Shown: positions 9,463 through 17,198, counted from the first letter of the stretch. The stretch: DNA of 64,000 bases from Mucilaginibacter_A sp965201005 (GCF_965201005.1 NZ_OZ241747.1:3596001-3660000), one strand, 5' to 3'. Made by a program: numbers and translations. Notes: generated by a model from the sequence alone, not told the origin.

Positions 9463-10026
9463 ATGCAATCCGAAGAAAATCCCTGGAAAATCAATTCCGA
9501 AAAAAACATTTACGATAATCCCTGGATCAACATAACCGAATTTAAAGTGCTTAACCCGGCCGGAAACCCGGGGATTTACGGCAAAGTCCATTTCAAAAAC
9601 AAAGCCATCGGAATTGTTGCTTTGGATGAAAACCAACATATTTATATGGTTGGCCAGTATCGTTTCCCGATCAATCAGTACAGTTGGGAATTGCCGGAAG
9701 GCGGCGGACCGTTAAATGCGGAACCATTAGATTCTGCCAGGCGTGAGCTGCTGGAAGAAACCGGCCTAAAAGCAGCAAAATGGACAGAACTCCTGCGGAT
9801 GCATCTTTCCAATTCGGTTTGTGATGAAGAAGCGATCGTTTATCTCGCCCAAAACCTGCAACAATTTGAAGCCGAACCGGAAGAAACAGAGCAGCTGATT
9901 ATTAAAAAAATGCCTTTTCTGGAAGTTTACCAAATGGTTTGCCGCGGCGAAATTACGGATGCCATTACGGTTGCCGCTGTTTTGAAAGTTCATATCTTGC
10001 TGGCAGAAAACCGATTACCTGTTTAA
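9463..10026 (+). CDS. NUDIX hydrolase, ADP-ribose pyrophosphatase-like
   Basis: The Nudix box is present at about residues 81-103 (GGPLNAEPLDSARRELLEE followed by TGL), with the RE-x2-EE-x-G core intact, so the protein should hydrolyse a nucleoside diphosphate linked to another moiety. The fold and the W-E-LPEGG lead-in resemble ADP-sugar pyrophosphatases. I chose the ATG at 9463 (187 residues). An upstream in-frame ATG inside the permease gene would add 22 unlikely residues, and an AT-rich promoter-like stretch lies just before 9463. Confidence 0.9.
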   Translation: MQSEENPWKINSEKNIYDNPWINITEFKVLNPAGNPGIYGKVHFKNKAIGIVALDENQHIYMVGQYRFPINQYSWELPEGGGPLNAEPLDSARRELLEETGLKAAKWTELLRMHLSNSVCDEEAIVYLAQNLQQFEAEPEETEQLIIKKMPFLEVYQMVCRGEITDAITVAAVLKVHILLAENRLPV

Positions 10027-10031
10027 ATCTG

Positions 10032-10043
10032 ATGCTTCTTTTA
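10032..10043 (+). repeat. Iterated word between NUDIX and acyltransferase genes
   Basis: Exact ATGCTTCTTTTA followed by CC, ending 2 bp before the next start codon. It is preceded by CCTGTTTAAAT, an association seen at three other copies. Confidence 0.9.
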
Positions 10044-10045
10044 CC

Positions 10046-10777
10046 ATGCAAAAACTGTTGAGTTATGGTTTAACGCCGCTGCACTACATCGCTTTTACTT
10101 TTTTTCTGCTGCTTTTCCATCCGCTGCAATGGCTTGCTTCCCGGTTTGGCTACAAAGCGCACAAATTTGTGGTTGATGTGTTGAACGCCTGCTTGATTTC
10201 TACGTATTATTTACTTGGTAATCCGGTGAGTTTTATCAATCATTTTAATTTACCGAAAAACCGTTCGATTATTTTTATTGCCAACCACCAGAGTTTGTAC
10301 GACATTCCGCCGCTGATTTGGTTTCTGCGGAAGTATCACGCCAAATTTATCTCTAAAATCGAGCTGACCAAAGGCATCCCGTCCATTTCCTACAACCTGA
10401 AACATGGCGGCGGTGCCAATATCAACCGAAAAGACCCGCGACAGGCATTAACAGAACTGGCTAAATTAGGTACGCGGATGAAAGAAAACCGATGGTCAAC
10501 CGTAATTTTCCCGGAAGGAACGCGCTCAAAAGATGGCGTTGTAAGAGATTTTCAAAGTGCCGGCGTGGCTACTTTGCTCAAAAAATGCCCGGAAGCTTTG
10601 CTGGTTCCAATTGTAATCCGCAATTCCTGGAAAATGGTACGCTTCGGCACTTTCCCGTTAGGAACTTTTTTAAAACTGGAATTTGAGGTTTTGGCGATGA
10701 TCGAACCGGAACAGTCTGCAGAAATTTTGGTAAAGCATGTAGAAGCTTTAATTCAGAAAGCATTAGGACAGGATTGA
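10046..10777 (+). CDS. plsC: 1-acyl-sn-glycerol-3-phosphate acyltransferase (PlsC type)
   Basis: 243 residues. The acyltransferase motifs are clear: NHQSLYD at 80-86 (the catalytic H-x4-D pair, His81 and Asp86) and FPEGTRS at 155-161 (glycerol-phosphate binding). A hydrophobic N-terminus should place it at the inner membrane, where it adds the second acyl chain in phospholipid synthesis. The iterated word ends directly before its start codon. Confidence 0.92.
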   Translation: MQKLLSYGLTPLHYIAFTFFLLLFHPLQWLASRFGYKAHKFVVDVLNACLISTYYLLGNPVSFINHFNLPKNRSIIFIANHQSLYDIPPLIWFLRKYHAKFISKIELTKGIPSISYNLKHGGGANINRKDPRQALTELAKLGTRMKENRWSTVIFPEGTRSKDGVVRDFQSAGVATLLKKCPEALLVPIVIRNSWKMVRFGTFPLGTFLKLEFEVLAMIEPEQSAEILVKHVEALIQKALGQD

Positions 10778-10784
10778 TTAAACC

Positions 10785-11183
10785 ATGAAGCAGTTTATAG
10801 CACATTTTGCACTTGTTGTTGACGACTACGACAAAGCAATCCAATATTATACTGAAAAACTTGGTTTTATTTTGGTAGAGGATACTGTTTTAACTGCAAC
10901 AAAGCGTTGGGTTTTAGTTGCACCGCCTGGTTCTACCGAATGCTGCGTTTTACTTGTAAGAGCAGCAGATGAAAAACAGAAGCTAAGCATTGGCAATCAA
11001 ACAGGTGGTAGAGTTGGTTTTTTTCTGTACACAGACGATTTCAAAAGGGATTTTTCAAAAATGGTTGAGAACGGAATCGAATTTGTTCGAGAACCAAAGG
11101 AAGAACCATATGGTACTGTTACCGTTTTTAAAGATATTTATGGTAATCTGTGGGATTTGTTAGAGCCGGTTAAAAAATCTTAG
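10785..11183 (+). CDS. VOC-family (glyoxalase/bleomycin-resistance fold) protein
   Basis: 132 residues with the paired beta-alpha-beta-beta-beta modules of the VOC fold: the start FALVVDDYDKAIQYYTEKLGF and the end FKDIYGNLWDLLEP are characteristic. Metal ligands are plausible but the substrate cannot be assigned. It lies 7 bp after plsC and is probably co-transcribed. It is somewhat more AT-rich than plsC. Confidence 0.9.
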   Translation: MKQFIAHFALVVDDYDKAIQYYTEKLGFILVEDTVLTATKRWVLVAPPGSTECCVLLVRAADEKQKLSIGNQTGGRVGFFLYTDDFKRDFSKMVENGIEFVREPKEEPYGTVTVFKDIYGNLWDLLEPVKKS

Positions 11184-11504
11184 AACCTGTTTAAATTTAT
11201 AAAGAAAGAATGCCAATGCTTCTTTTACCCTATAAAAATTGGTGTCTGCATCAATTTTACTCAATCAAAAAACTAAAAAGCTTACCATTTTTTAGGTGAT
11301 AAAAGAAGCATAGGAAGTAAACTGAACAAAAATTTAAATAAGCTTTTAGTATCAATAAGTTATAAACATTAGTGTTTTATGTCTTCCGGTAAAAACTTCA
11401 TCGGCAAAAAAATGCCATTCACCGGCTTTTCTTACTGATTTGCCTAATACAGATTTAAAGGCGCAGCAATTAGTTTTTTCTTTGGTTCATCAAACCAACA
11501 GATC
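11184..11504. other. Intergenic region with an inverted iterated-word pair
   Basis: 321 bp. It contains AGAACCTGTTTAAATTT at 11182-11198, then the inverted pair at 11216-11311. The remaining 190 bp are AT-rich and show no convincing ORF or RNA. Confidence 0.65.
11216..11311. repeat. Inverted pair of iterated words, 96 bp
   Basis: Left ATGCTTCTTTTA (11216-11227) and right TAAAAGAAGCAT (11300-11311). Each arm continues inward as TAAAAATTGGTG or TTTTTTAGGTG-type sequence, so the arms match for about 28 bp with a variable 4-6 base centre. The layout matches pairs at 25611, 28441 and 63044. Confidence 0.85.
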
Positions 11505-11705
11505 ATGAAAAACTTCATCAGCAACACCAACCCGTTCATACTTCTTTTAGCACCTGTAATTTTGGCTTTGCTGCTGGGCATCCATTATGAACTGGAGCAT
11601 TTGCGCGCTTTCCGGGTGGCCAGTGCCGAAACCATTTCTCTATTTTCCAACAGGATGAACCTGTTCCAAACCGTTTGCGAAGTGGTTAAGGAGCAGGTTT
11701 GGTAA
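11505..11705 (+). CDS. Possible small membrane protein
   Basis: A 66-residue ORF with one strongly hydrophobic segment (PFILLLAPVILALLLGI, about residues 10-26) followed by an amphipathic tail. I recognise no family. It contains a GTAT-type iterated word (ATACTTCTTTTA, 11538-11549) and a further exact copy lies just after its stop (11720-11731). It could be a real small protein or a chance ORF in repeat-rich DNA. Confidence 0.4.
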   Translation: MKNFISNTNPFILLLAPVILALLLGIHYELEHLRAFRVASAETISLFSNRMNLFQTVCEVVKEQVW

Positions 11706-11719
11706 GGATTTTTAGGTGG

Positions 11720-11731
11720 TAAAAGAAGCAT
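11720..11731 (-). repeat. Iterated word upstream of the RelE-type locus
   Basis: Exact TAAAAGAAGCAT preceded by TTTTTAGGTGG, the usual extended arm. Together with ATACTTCTTTTA at 11538 it brackets most of the small ORF at 11505-11705. Confidence 0.85.
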
Positions 11732-11771
11732 TGGTATAAATCAACCTCCTGATTTCATAAACTTTATTTTG

Positions 11772-11779
11772 TATTTTTG
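11772..11779 (+). promoter_or_regulatory. Bacteroidota -7 box of the toxin-antitoxin operon
   Basis: TATTTTTG fits TAnnTTTG exactly and lies 19 bp before the antitoxin start codon. No good -33 TTTG is visible at the usual distance, so the promoter is only partly supported. Confidence 0.5.
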
Positions 11780-11798
11780 AGTAACACTGAAAATCGAC

Positions 11799-12029
11799 AT
11801 GAGCGTACAGATTATACAAAATAGCAAAGGCAAACCTACCGGCGTTTTTATCCCGATCAAAGAGTGGAAAACGTTGAAAAAACAGTATCAGGATTTGGAA
11901 CAACTGGAAGCTGAACCTGATAAAAGCCTGATTTTGATTGAATTAAAAGAAGCCATAACAGAATTACAATTGATTGAACAGGGCAAATTGAAAGCCCGGC
12001 CTGTAAAAGAACTGTTGGATGAGTTATGA
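11799..12029 (+). CDS. Antitoxin of a RelE-type pair
   Basis: 76 residues. A short beta-rich start (SVQIIQNSKGKPTGVFIPIKEW) resembles the Phd/RelB-like N-terminal part that many antitoxins use for dimerisation and operator binding. A long charged helix with LEQLEAEPDKSLILIEL follows, of the type that wraps a toxin. It overlaps the following toxin gene by 11 bp, the usual arrangement, and should repress its own promoter. Confidence 0.75.
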   Translation: MSVQIIQNSKGKPTGVFIPIKEWKTLKKQYQDLEQLEAEPDKSLILIELKEAITELQLIEQGKLKARPVKELLDEL

Positions 12030-12345
12030 AGTTGCTTCCATTCCTATTTTTGACAAACAAGTTAAACGGTTTATTAAAAAATATCCTTCTTTAAAAAAGG
12101 ATTTATCTGATCTTGTTGAAAGCTTGGTTGATAGTCCAAATCAAGGCAAAGCACTTGGAAATAATTTTTTCAAGATACGTTTAGCTATTGCTTCCAAAGG
12201 AAAAGGAAAATCTGGTGGTGCGAGAATTATCACCTATTTAAAAATCACAGCGACAACAGTTTACCTTGCTACTATTTACGATAAATCTGATCAGGGTTCG
12301 ATTTCAGATAAAGAACTGGAACGGATTTTCAGATTAGTTCCATAA
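12019..12345 (+). CDS. RelE/ParE-family toxin
   Basis: 108 residues with the RelE fold pattern: IPIFDKQVKRFIKKYPSLKKDL as the N-terminal strand and helices, a basic central part (GNNFFKIRLAIASKGKGKSGGARIIT), and the C-terminal strand TTVYLATIYDKSD. The family cleaves ribosome-bound mRNA or poisons gyrase; which activity applies cannot be read from the sequence. It overlaps its antitoxin gene by 11 bp. Confidence 0.85.
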   Translation: MSYEVASIPIFDKQVKRFIKKYPSLKKDLSDLVESLVDSPNQGKALGNNFFKIRLAIASKGKGKSGGARIITYLKITATTVYLATIYDKSDQGSISDKELERIFRLVP

Positions 12346-12395
12346 AGCAAAATATTGACTACAAGATTTTTTAGCGATAAAAGAATCATCAGAAT

Positions 12396-13784
12396 TTATC
12401 TTATCGGTTTCGGCACAACCGGCAAACTTTCGTGCCCCAATTCATCTACCGATTGTATAGCGAAAAAATAATTATCTTTCGAGTAATCCATCGTCGCTTT
12501 GGTATTCGTTACAAAAGTTTTAGTTTCCCAGTACGGACTGATGGTTTCCCGCATCAGCACATAATAACCGGCCGGTTTTTTGCCACTTTTTGGTGCTTCC
12601 CATTTCAATTGCGTTTTGTTGGTGAGGCCGCTGGTAATTACGCCCACATTTTGCGGTTCGGCCGGTGCCAAAGCTAAATTTGCTAACACAGAAAGGTTCA
12701 TGCGGGCAACTTTTTGGATGTAATCATAATCGGCAAAATCCGGCAAATCACCATAATCTACGCCTTTTTCTTTGCGGACGTCCTGGTGCTGGCGGTTAAA
12801 ATCTTCGTTCATTTCTGTAAAACGAACGGCGGTAAAACCGTTTTGCAAAAAAGGTGTCTGGTCGCCACCACGCAGAAAACGGTCTCGGCGGTAAATCATT
12901 TTTACATCAAGCTGCGCCACATAACGCTCGCCGATTTCTTTGGTGTAACGGGCCAACTGGCGCGACGGACTATCATTTTCGCCACCATTATTAACCAAAG
13001 AACTGATGGCGATACCGGCACGCCGCGCGGCCAAACTATCCGTTCTGGAAGCGATGGCCGTAGATGGCACGCCTTCGCTGAACACGCGCACACTACGGTT
13101 GTCTTTCAGCCCGGTTTCCATGCCGTAAGTGTTGCCCACAATATCGTTGTTCAGCATGGCATCCACGTTCCAGTTTTCGGCTTTGGCACGTTTGGCCACG
13201 TTGGTAGAACCGTTTAAACCCTGCTCCTCGCCTGCCACGGCCATAAAAATCAGGGTTGCTGGAAATTTCCGGGTAGCCATCACTCTGCAAAGTTCCATCG
13301 ATAAAGCCGTTCCGGAAGCATCGTCCACCGCGCCGGGTTCAACTGCATTAGCGTTCATTATATCGTTTACACGGGAATCATAATGGCCGGAAACTACGTA
13401 AATCCGAGTATCGTTCGGGTCGGTCCCTTTTAGCGTGGCCAGCACGTTTTTCAGCACCGTTGGCTTATCAATCCGGCCGCCCGCAGGCTGGATAAACGTA
13501 TCAAAATCAACCCGCATCCTTCCGCCGGAAGCTTTGGCGTAGCTTTCCATTTCTGCTTTGATCCAGTTTCGGGCTGCACCGATGCCGGTGGTTTTGCTGG
13601 TGGTATCGCTTAAAGTATGCCTGGTTTTAAAACTGACCAGCTTTCTGACAATCGTTTCGATATTTTTAGCCGAAACCTCGTCCACCATTTTACTGATTTG
13701 CGGATCCTGGCGAATGATGGTTGTTTGCGCAAAAGCAGAAATACTTATGGTAAGTAAAAAAGTGCCGAGTACCGTTTTTTTCAT
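12396..13784 (-). CDS. M28-family zinc aminopeptidase, exported
   Basis: 462 residues with a signal peptide (cleavage after AFA-Q near residue 19). The M28 metal site is visible: SGHYDSR (His134), GAVDDASGTA (Asp154) and VAGEEQGLNGS (Glu186/Glu187), which bind two zinc ions and supply the catalytic base. A C-terminal fibronectin-III-like part follows (about 375-462, GLTNKTQLKWEAP). It probably trims peptides in the periplasm or outside the cell. It stands alone on the minus strand. Confidence 0.92.
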   Translation of the reverse strand: MKKTVLGTFLLTISISAFAQTTIIRQDPQISKMVDEVSAKNIETIVRKLVSFKTRHTLSDTTSKTTGIGAARNWIKAEMESYAKASGGRMRVDFDTFIQPAGGRIDKPTVLKNVLATLKGTDPNDTRIYVVSGHYDSRVNDIMNANAVEPGAVDDASGTALSMELCRVMATRKFPATLIFMAVAGEEQGLNGSTNVAKRAKAENWNVDAMLNNDIVGNTYGMETGLKDNRSVRVFSEGVPSTAIASRTDSLAARRAGIAISSLVNNGGENDSPSRQLARYTKEIGERYVAQLDVKMIYRRDRFLRGGDQTPFLQNGFTAVRFTEMNEDFNRQHQDVRKEKGVDYGDLPDFADYDYIQKVARMNLSVLANLALAPAEPQNVGVITSGLTNKTQLKWEAPKSGKKPAGYYVLMRETISPYWETKTFVTNTKATMDYSKDNYFFAIQSVDELGHESLPVVPKPIR

Positions 13785-13819
13785 CTGATTTTATTGTTGA
13801 AGGGATTGATGATTTGACA

Positions 13820-14004
13820 ATGCTTCTTTTATCACCTAAAATTTAGCATCAACCCAAATTAAAAGTTAAAAATTTTAGTAAGCTGTAACAAATTTGTTAA
13901 GACTGGTTAAAATACGCTTTCTTTTGGTTAAAAGCACTGGATTTTATACGATAAAAGCAGCATGACATATCATCATGCTGCTTTTTGTGCGGTAAAAGAA
14001 GTAT
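13820..14004. repeat. Cluster of four iterated words including a perfect hairpin
   Basis: ATGCTTCTTTTA with full arm (13820-13831), TAAAAGCAGCAT (13952-13963), ATGCTGCTTTTT (13975-13986) and TAAAAGAAGTAT (13993-14004). The two middle copies belong to a third subfamily (CTGCTTTT) and face each other, forming a perfect 13-bp stem. The cluster fills the gap between the M28 and FKBP genes. Confidence 0.8.
13953..13987 (-). terminator. Bidirectional terminator-like hairpin made of two repeat copies
   Basis: AAAAGCAGCATGA pairs perfectly with TCATGCTGCTTTT around a 7-base loop, and both strands end in runs of T. On the minus strand it follows the FKBP gene by about 20 bp, so it can end that transcript. 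Confidence 0.75.
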
Positions 14005-14008
14005 TAAT

Positions 14009-14488
14009 TTAGCCTTGAACTTGAAATAAATCAATAGTAAATATCAGTACAGTGTTTGGCGGTATAGAATCTCTTCCAGCAGGGCCATAAGCTAATGCGG
14101 AAGGAATGTATAAAATAATGCGGCCACCCGACTTGATAAACGGAATACCAATTTGCCAGCCTTTGATTACTCCACTTAATGGAAAACTTATATTTGGAAC
14201 TGTTTGAAAAACTGTTTTATCCAAATATTGTCCTGTGTAAGCCACACGAACAGTGGAATTTATAGTTGGAGCAGTTCCGCTTCCGGGATCAACAACTACA
14301 TAATATAAACCAGACGCATCTTTGGTAGCAATAATTTTATCTGCAGCCAGATAAGCCTGAATCTTATCATCATCAATTTTAGCTTGCACAGCCGGATCAA
14401 CAGTTGGTGTAGTTGTAGCAGTGTCACTTTTTTTACATGCCGAAAAAAGTATGGTAAAAACAGCAAAAAATAATAAGTATTTTTTCAT
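14009..14488 (-). CDS. FKBP-type peptidyl-prolyl isomerase lipoprotein
   Basis: 159 residues. The lipobox ends at Cys18 (LFSAC). The C-terminal domain of about 95 residues matches the FKBP fold: VRVAYTGQYLDKTVFQ, a PLSGVIKGWQIGIPF active-site loop, and IILYIPSALAYGP, followed by VLIFTIDLFQV. It should speed proline isomerisation on the periplasmic face. It follows aspS by 22 bp on the same strand and may share its transcript. Confidence 0.92.
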   Translation of the reverse strand: MKKYLLFFAVFTILFSACKKSDTATTTPTVDPAVQAKIDDDKIQAYLAADKIIATKDASGLYYVVVDPGSGTAPTINSTVRVAYTGQYLDKTVFQTVPNISFPLSGVIKGWQIGIPFIKSGGRIILYIPSALAYGPAGRDSIPPNTVLIFTIDLFQVQG

Positions 14489-14510
14489 GTAGAAGTTTTG
14501 TTGGTAACGG

Positions 14511-16295
14511 TTAAGCAGTTGTTTTTATTTTTAGTTCGTTCAATTGTTTTTGGTCGATGGTGGATGGCGAATCAATCATCACATCCCGGCCCGAATTGTT
14601 TTTGGGGAAAGCGATTACATCACGGATGGAATCCAGTCCGGCAAAAATCGAGCACAAACGATCAAAACCAAAAGCCAGACCACCATGCGGCGGCGCGCCA
14701 AACTCAAACGCATCCAGTAAAAAGCCAAATTGTTTTTGTGCTTCTTCTGCGGAGAAACCCAAATGTTTGAACATCAAAGCCTGCAAACTTTTATCGTGGA
14801 TACGAATGGAGCCGCCGCCAACTTCTGTTCCGTTAATCACCAGATCGTAAGCATTGGCGCGTACTTCTCCGGGATTGGTTTCCAGCAGCGTTAGATCTTC
14901 CGGTTTTGGCGACGTGAAGGGATGGTGCATCGCGTGATAACGTTCGGTTTCTTCGTCCCATTCCAGCAACGGAAAATCCAAAACCCAAAGTGGCGAAAAC
15001 GTATTTTTATCGCGCAAACCCAAACGTGTGCCCATTTCCAAACGCAATTCGTTCAGTTGCTTGCGTGTTTTCTCTTTTTTACCTGCTAAAAGAAGCATCA
15101 GATCGCCGGGTTCTGCTTCAAAAGCCGTTGCCCAGTTTTTCAAATCTTCTTCACTGTAAAACTTATCTACGGAAGATTTTAAAGTTCCATCCAAATTATA
15201 ACGCAAATAAATTAAACCCGTAGCACCAATTTGCGGGCGTTTGATATAATCTGTCAGCTCGTCCAGTTGCTTGCGTGTGTAGGAAGCGCAATTTTTTGCA
15301 TTGATGCCAACAATTAGTTCAGCTTGTTCAAAAACAGGGAAAGTTGCCTCACCGCCGCCTCTCCAAAGGAGAGGAGCCTCGCTTGCAGACTTAATAGTGT
15401 TTTTAAGCTCTACAAATTGCATCCCAAAACGTGTGTCCGGTTTATCAGAACCGTACAAACGCATGGCTTCGGCGTAAGTCATGCGCGGCACTTCTATCAA
15501 ATTAATTCCTTTTACATTTTTGAATAAAGTGCGCACCAAACCTTCAAAAACATTCAAAATATCTTCCTGCGTGATGAAGGACATTTCGCAATCGATTTGC
15601 GTAAATTCAGGCTGCCGGTCTGCGCGTAAATCTTCATCGCGGAAGCATTTTACAATCTGAAAATAACGGTCGAAACCGGAAACCATCAGCAATTGCTTAA
15701 AGGTTTGCGGCGATTGCGGCAACGCGTAAAATTCACCCGGGTTCATGCGGCTCGGTACCACAAAATCACGTGCACCTTCTGGCGTAGATTTAATTAAAAC
15801 CGGCGTTTCTACTTCGATAAAATCCAGTCCGTCTAAATATTTACGTATTTCCTGCGCCATTTTGTGGCGCAAAATCAGGTTATTTCTAATCGGGTTTCTG
15901 CGGAGATCGAGATAACGATATTTGGCGCGCAACTCTTCGCCGCCGTCGGTTTCATCCTCAATTAAAAAAGGCGGAATTTTAGATTGATTTAAAATTTCCA
16001 GCTCAGCAACCGCAATTTCAATTTCGCCCGTCGGGATTTTGAGGTTTTTGTTGGAACGTTCGATTACTTTTCCGGTGGCTTTGATCACAAACTCGCGGCC
16101 TAAAGTACGGGCCAGCTCTTTGATCTCCGCAGTAGTTTCATCATTAAAAACCAATTGCGTGATGCCATAACGATCACGCACATCCATAAAAGTAGTTCCG
16201 CCTAAATCGCGCGATTTTTGTACCCAGCCGCATAGCGTAACCATTTTACCAAGATCGTTTAAAGTTAATTCGCCGCAAGTATTTGTTCTGAGCAT
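14511..16295 (-). CDS. aspS: Aspartyl-tRNA synthetase with an in-frame palindromic insert
   Basis: Class II synthetase that charges tRNA-Asp. I start it at the ATG at 16295 (MLRTNTCGELTL, 594 residues), because the anticodon-binding OB fold begins there. An ATG 19 codons upstream adds an unlikely leader and would lie across the promoter. Motif 2 (FRDEDLRADRQPEFTQID) and motif 3 (GLAFGFDRLCSIFAG) are intact. Residues about 303-317 (SEAPLLWRGGGEA region) are an insert with a perfect inverted repeat in the DNA. An iterated word lies inside the gene at 15087-15098. Confidence 0.95.
   Translation of the reverse strand: MLRTNTCGELTLNDLGKMVTLCGWVQKSRDLGGTTFMDVRDRYGITQLVFNDETTAEIKELARTLGREFVIKATGKVIERSNKNLKIPTGEIEIAVAELEILNQSKIPPFLIEDETDGGEELRAKYRYLDLRRNPIRNNLILRHKMAQEIRKYLDGLDFIEVETPVLIKSTPEGARDFVVPSRMNPGEFYALPQSPQTFKQLLMVSGFDRYFQIVKCFRDEDLRADRQPEFTQIDCEMSFITQEDILNVFEGLVRTLFKNVKGINLIEVPRMTYAEAMRLYGSDKPDTRFGMQFVELKNTIKSASEAPLLWRGGGEATFPVFEQAELIVGINAKNCASYTRKQLDELTDYIKRPQIGATGLIYLRYNLDGTLKSSVDKFYSEEDLKNWATAFEAEPGDLMLLLAGKKEKTRKQLNELRLEMGTRLGLRDKNTFSPLWVLDFPLLEWDEETERYHAMHHPFTSPKPEDLTLLETNPGEVRANAYDLVINGTEVGGGSIRIHDKSLQALMFKHLGFSAEEAQKQFGFLLDAFEFGAPPHGGLAFGFDRLCSIFAGLDSIRDVIAFPKNNSGRDVMIDSPSTIDQKQLNELKIKTTA
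15344..15388 (-). repeat. Palindromic element inserted in frame in aspS
   Basis: CCTCTCC (15358-15364) and GGAGAGG (15368-15374) form a perfect 7-bp stem with an AAA loop. Near-matching GAGGC/GCAA bases flank it on both sides. It encodes APLLWRGGGEA, a peptide unrelated to AspRS. CTCTCC-AAAGGAGAG elements of this kind occur between genes in Bacteroidota; here one lies inside an essential gene without breaking the frame. Confidence 0.7.
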
Positions 16296-16320
16296 CGTTA
16301 TGCTTTTTTGTTTGAAGCTG

Positions 16321-16352
16321 CAAAAGTAGGGTTTTTGGTGGAAAGGTTTCAA
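16321..16352 (-). promoter_or_regulatory. Promoter of aspS
   Basis: On the minus strand TACTTTTG (16328-16321) fits TAnnTTTG exactly, and TTG (16352-16350) lies 21 bp upstream. The -7 box is 26 bp before the chosen aspS start, which supports that start over the longer reading. Confidence 0.7.
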
Positions 16353-16391
16353 GGTTAAAGGCGGAAAGGTGAAGGGTAGAAAGGCTTAACG
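16336..16391. repeat. AAAGGTTAAAGG-type 5' repeat upstream of aspS
   Basis: A purine-rich stretch of near-repeats (GGAAAGGTTTCAAGGTTAAAGG and similar). A close relative lies in front of the gene at 21531. Low-complexity DNA of this kind recurs before several start codons in the window. Confidence 0.5.
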
Positions 16392-16415
16392 CAAACAACA
16401 CTAATTTTTAGGTGA

Positions 16416-16427
16416 TAAAAGAAGTAT
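16416..16427 (-). repeat. Iterated word, GTAT variant
   Basis: TAAAAGAAGTAT preceded by the full arm CTAATTTTTAGGTGA. Single intergenic copy between aspS and the small gene at 16524. Confidence 0.8.
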
Positions 16428-16523
16428 GGTTGTTTGTTCCGGCTAAGCGGAAAGTAGGTTACGATAATTTTATCGATAAACAACTTTCAAAATTAAACGT
16501 ATATTTGTTTTAACTGATTCATC

Positions 16524-16721
16524 ATGACAACGATAAGCATTAAAATCCCTGAAAGCAAAGCTGCCGATGTTGCTTCTTATATTCAAAAAATTGGTGGTGA
16601 AGTTGTAAAAGAAAATAGGTTTACGGCTAATTCTACCGAGCAAAAAGAGGAAGATGAAGTTACGCACGAATCTTTTTTCGGTGAAAATATCAAAAGGGTA
16701 ATCAACGCTTTTAAATCCTGA
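16524..16721 (+). CDS. Small hypothetical protein, first of a pair
   Basis: 65 residues, acidic and lysine-rich. The start ISIKIPESKAADVASYIQKIGGEVV has an alternating strand-helix pattern like small regulators or antitoxins, and the end ESFFGENIKRVINAFKS is helical. I recognise no family. The stop overlaps the next start by 1 bp (TGATG), so the two are translationally coupled. Confidence 0.6.
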   Translation: MTTISIKIPESKAADVASYIQKIGGEVVKENRFTANSTEQKEEDEVTHESFFGENIKRVINAFKS

Positions 16722-16885
16722 TGACAACCACACCATCCAAACTGAAAATTAAAGTTCAGATTGGAATTACAGCGGTTCTGCTATTGTTTTGTATTTATAT
16801 CATCGCAACCGAGCCTGCCAATAGCGATAAGTTAAAATGGGCTTTTGGCATTGTTGGCATTATCATTGGTTATTGGTTGAAATAA
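16721..16885 (+). CDS. Small membrane protein, second of a pair
   Basis: 54 residues: MTTTPSKLKI, then two hydrophobic helices (about 13-29 and 40-52) split by a short polar loop ATEPANSDKLKW. It starts in a TGATG overlap with the upstream gene, which is good evidence that it is translated. No family recognised. Confidence 0.6.
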   Translation: MTTTPSKLKIKVQIGITAVLLLFCIYIIATEPANSDKLKWAFGIVGIIIGYWLK

Positions 16886-16904
16886 CTTTTGTCAGGATAC
16901 TTCA

Positions 16905-16962
16905 AATACTCCGGACTTTCGGTCTTTCTCTCTTCCGGACTTCCTTTCTTCTCTCTTTTTCC
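16905..16962. repeat. CCGGACTTTCGGTCTTTC-type repeat
   Basis: Near-repeats of CCGGACTT and TCTTTC. A reverse-oriented relative lies in front of thrB (47479-47565), where the strand reads GAAGACCGAAAGTC. It lies just before the TPP-riboswitch promoter. Confidence 0.55.
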
Positions 16963-16974
16963 AAATTAAAAAAC

Positions 16975-16982
16975 TATCTTTG
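16975..16982 (+). promoter_or_regulatory. Promoter -7 box of the thiamine operon
   Basis: TATCTTTG matches TAnnTTTG exactly and ends 8 bp before the TPP riboswitch begins, as expected for a transcript that starts at the aptamer. A T-rich -33 region (CTTTTTCC) lies about 20 bp upstream. Confidence 0.75.
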
Positions 16983-16989
16983 CCCAAAT

Positions 16990-17198
16990 TCTCAAGGGGT
17001 GCCTTGCTTGGTAATAGTTTTCGATCTGCAGGTCGTTATCTACCAACTGAAAAACAGGCTGAGATCAAACCCAGAGAAGCTGATAGCCAGTAGCTGTCAG
17101 CAATCAGAGATCAGCTATTGGGCTGAAAGCTGATTGCTGAAAGCCGAAAGTTCTCCGCTTTTCGCACCTGATCCGGGTAATGCCGGCGTAGGGAGAGG
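16990..17198 (+). ncRNA. TPP riboswitch (THI element) with enlarged arms
   Basis: The conserved blocks appear in order: CAAGGGGTGCC (16993-17003), GGCTGAGAT (17057-17065), ACCTGATCC (17166-17174) and GGGTAATGCCGGCGTAGGGA (17175-17194). Short TCTC/GAGA ends can close P1. Two regions are unusually long: about 53 nt between the first two blocks, with a TTGGTA/TACCAA stem, and about 100 nt between GAGAT and ACCTGAT. The second is filled by AGCTGAT/GCTGAAAGC repeats. It controls the TonB receptor gene downstream, consistent with thiamine uptake. Confidence 0.93.
17076..17150 (+). repeat. AGCTGAT/GCTGAAAGC repeat inside the TPP riboswitch
   Basis: About 75 bp of inverted and direct near-repeats of AGCTGAT, GCTGAAAGC and CAATCAG, able to fold on itself. 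It occupies an optional arm of the aptamer, so the ligand pocket blocks are untouched. Confidence 0.65.

Noticed and set aside
11216..11311. Inverted repeat words read as a CRISPR-like array
   Set aside because: Copies are inverted, not regularly direct-repeated, the repeat core is only 12 bp, and no cas gene is present anywhere in the window.
12714..13217. A long plus-strand open frame opposite the M28 peptidase gene
   Set aside because: It is antisense to conserved zinc-site codons and shows no recognisable protein; it is an echo of codon usage.
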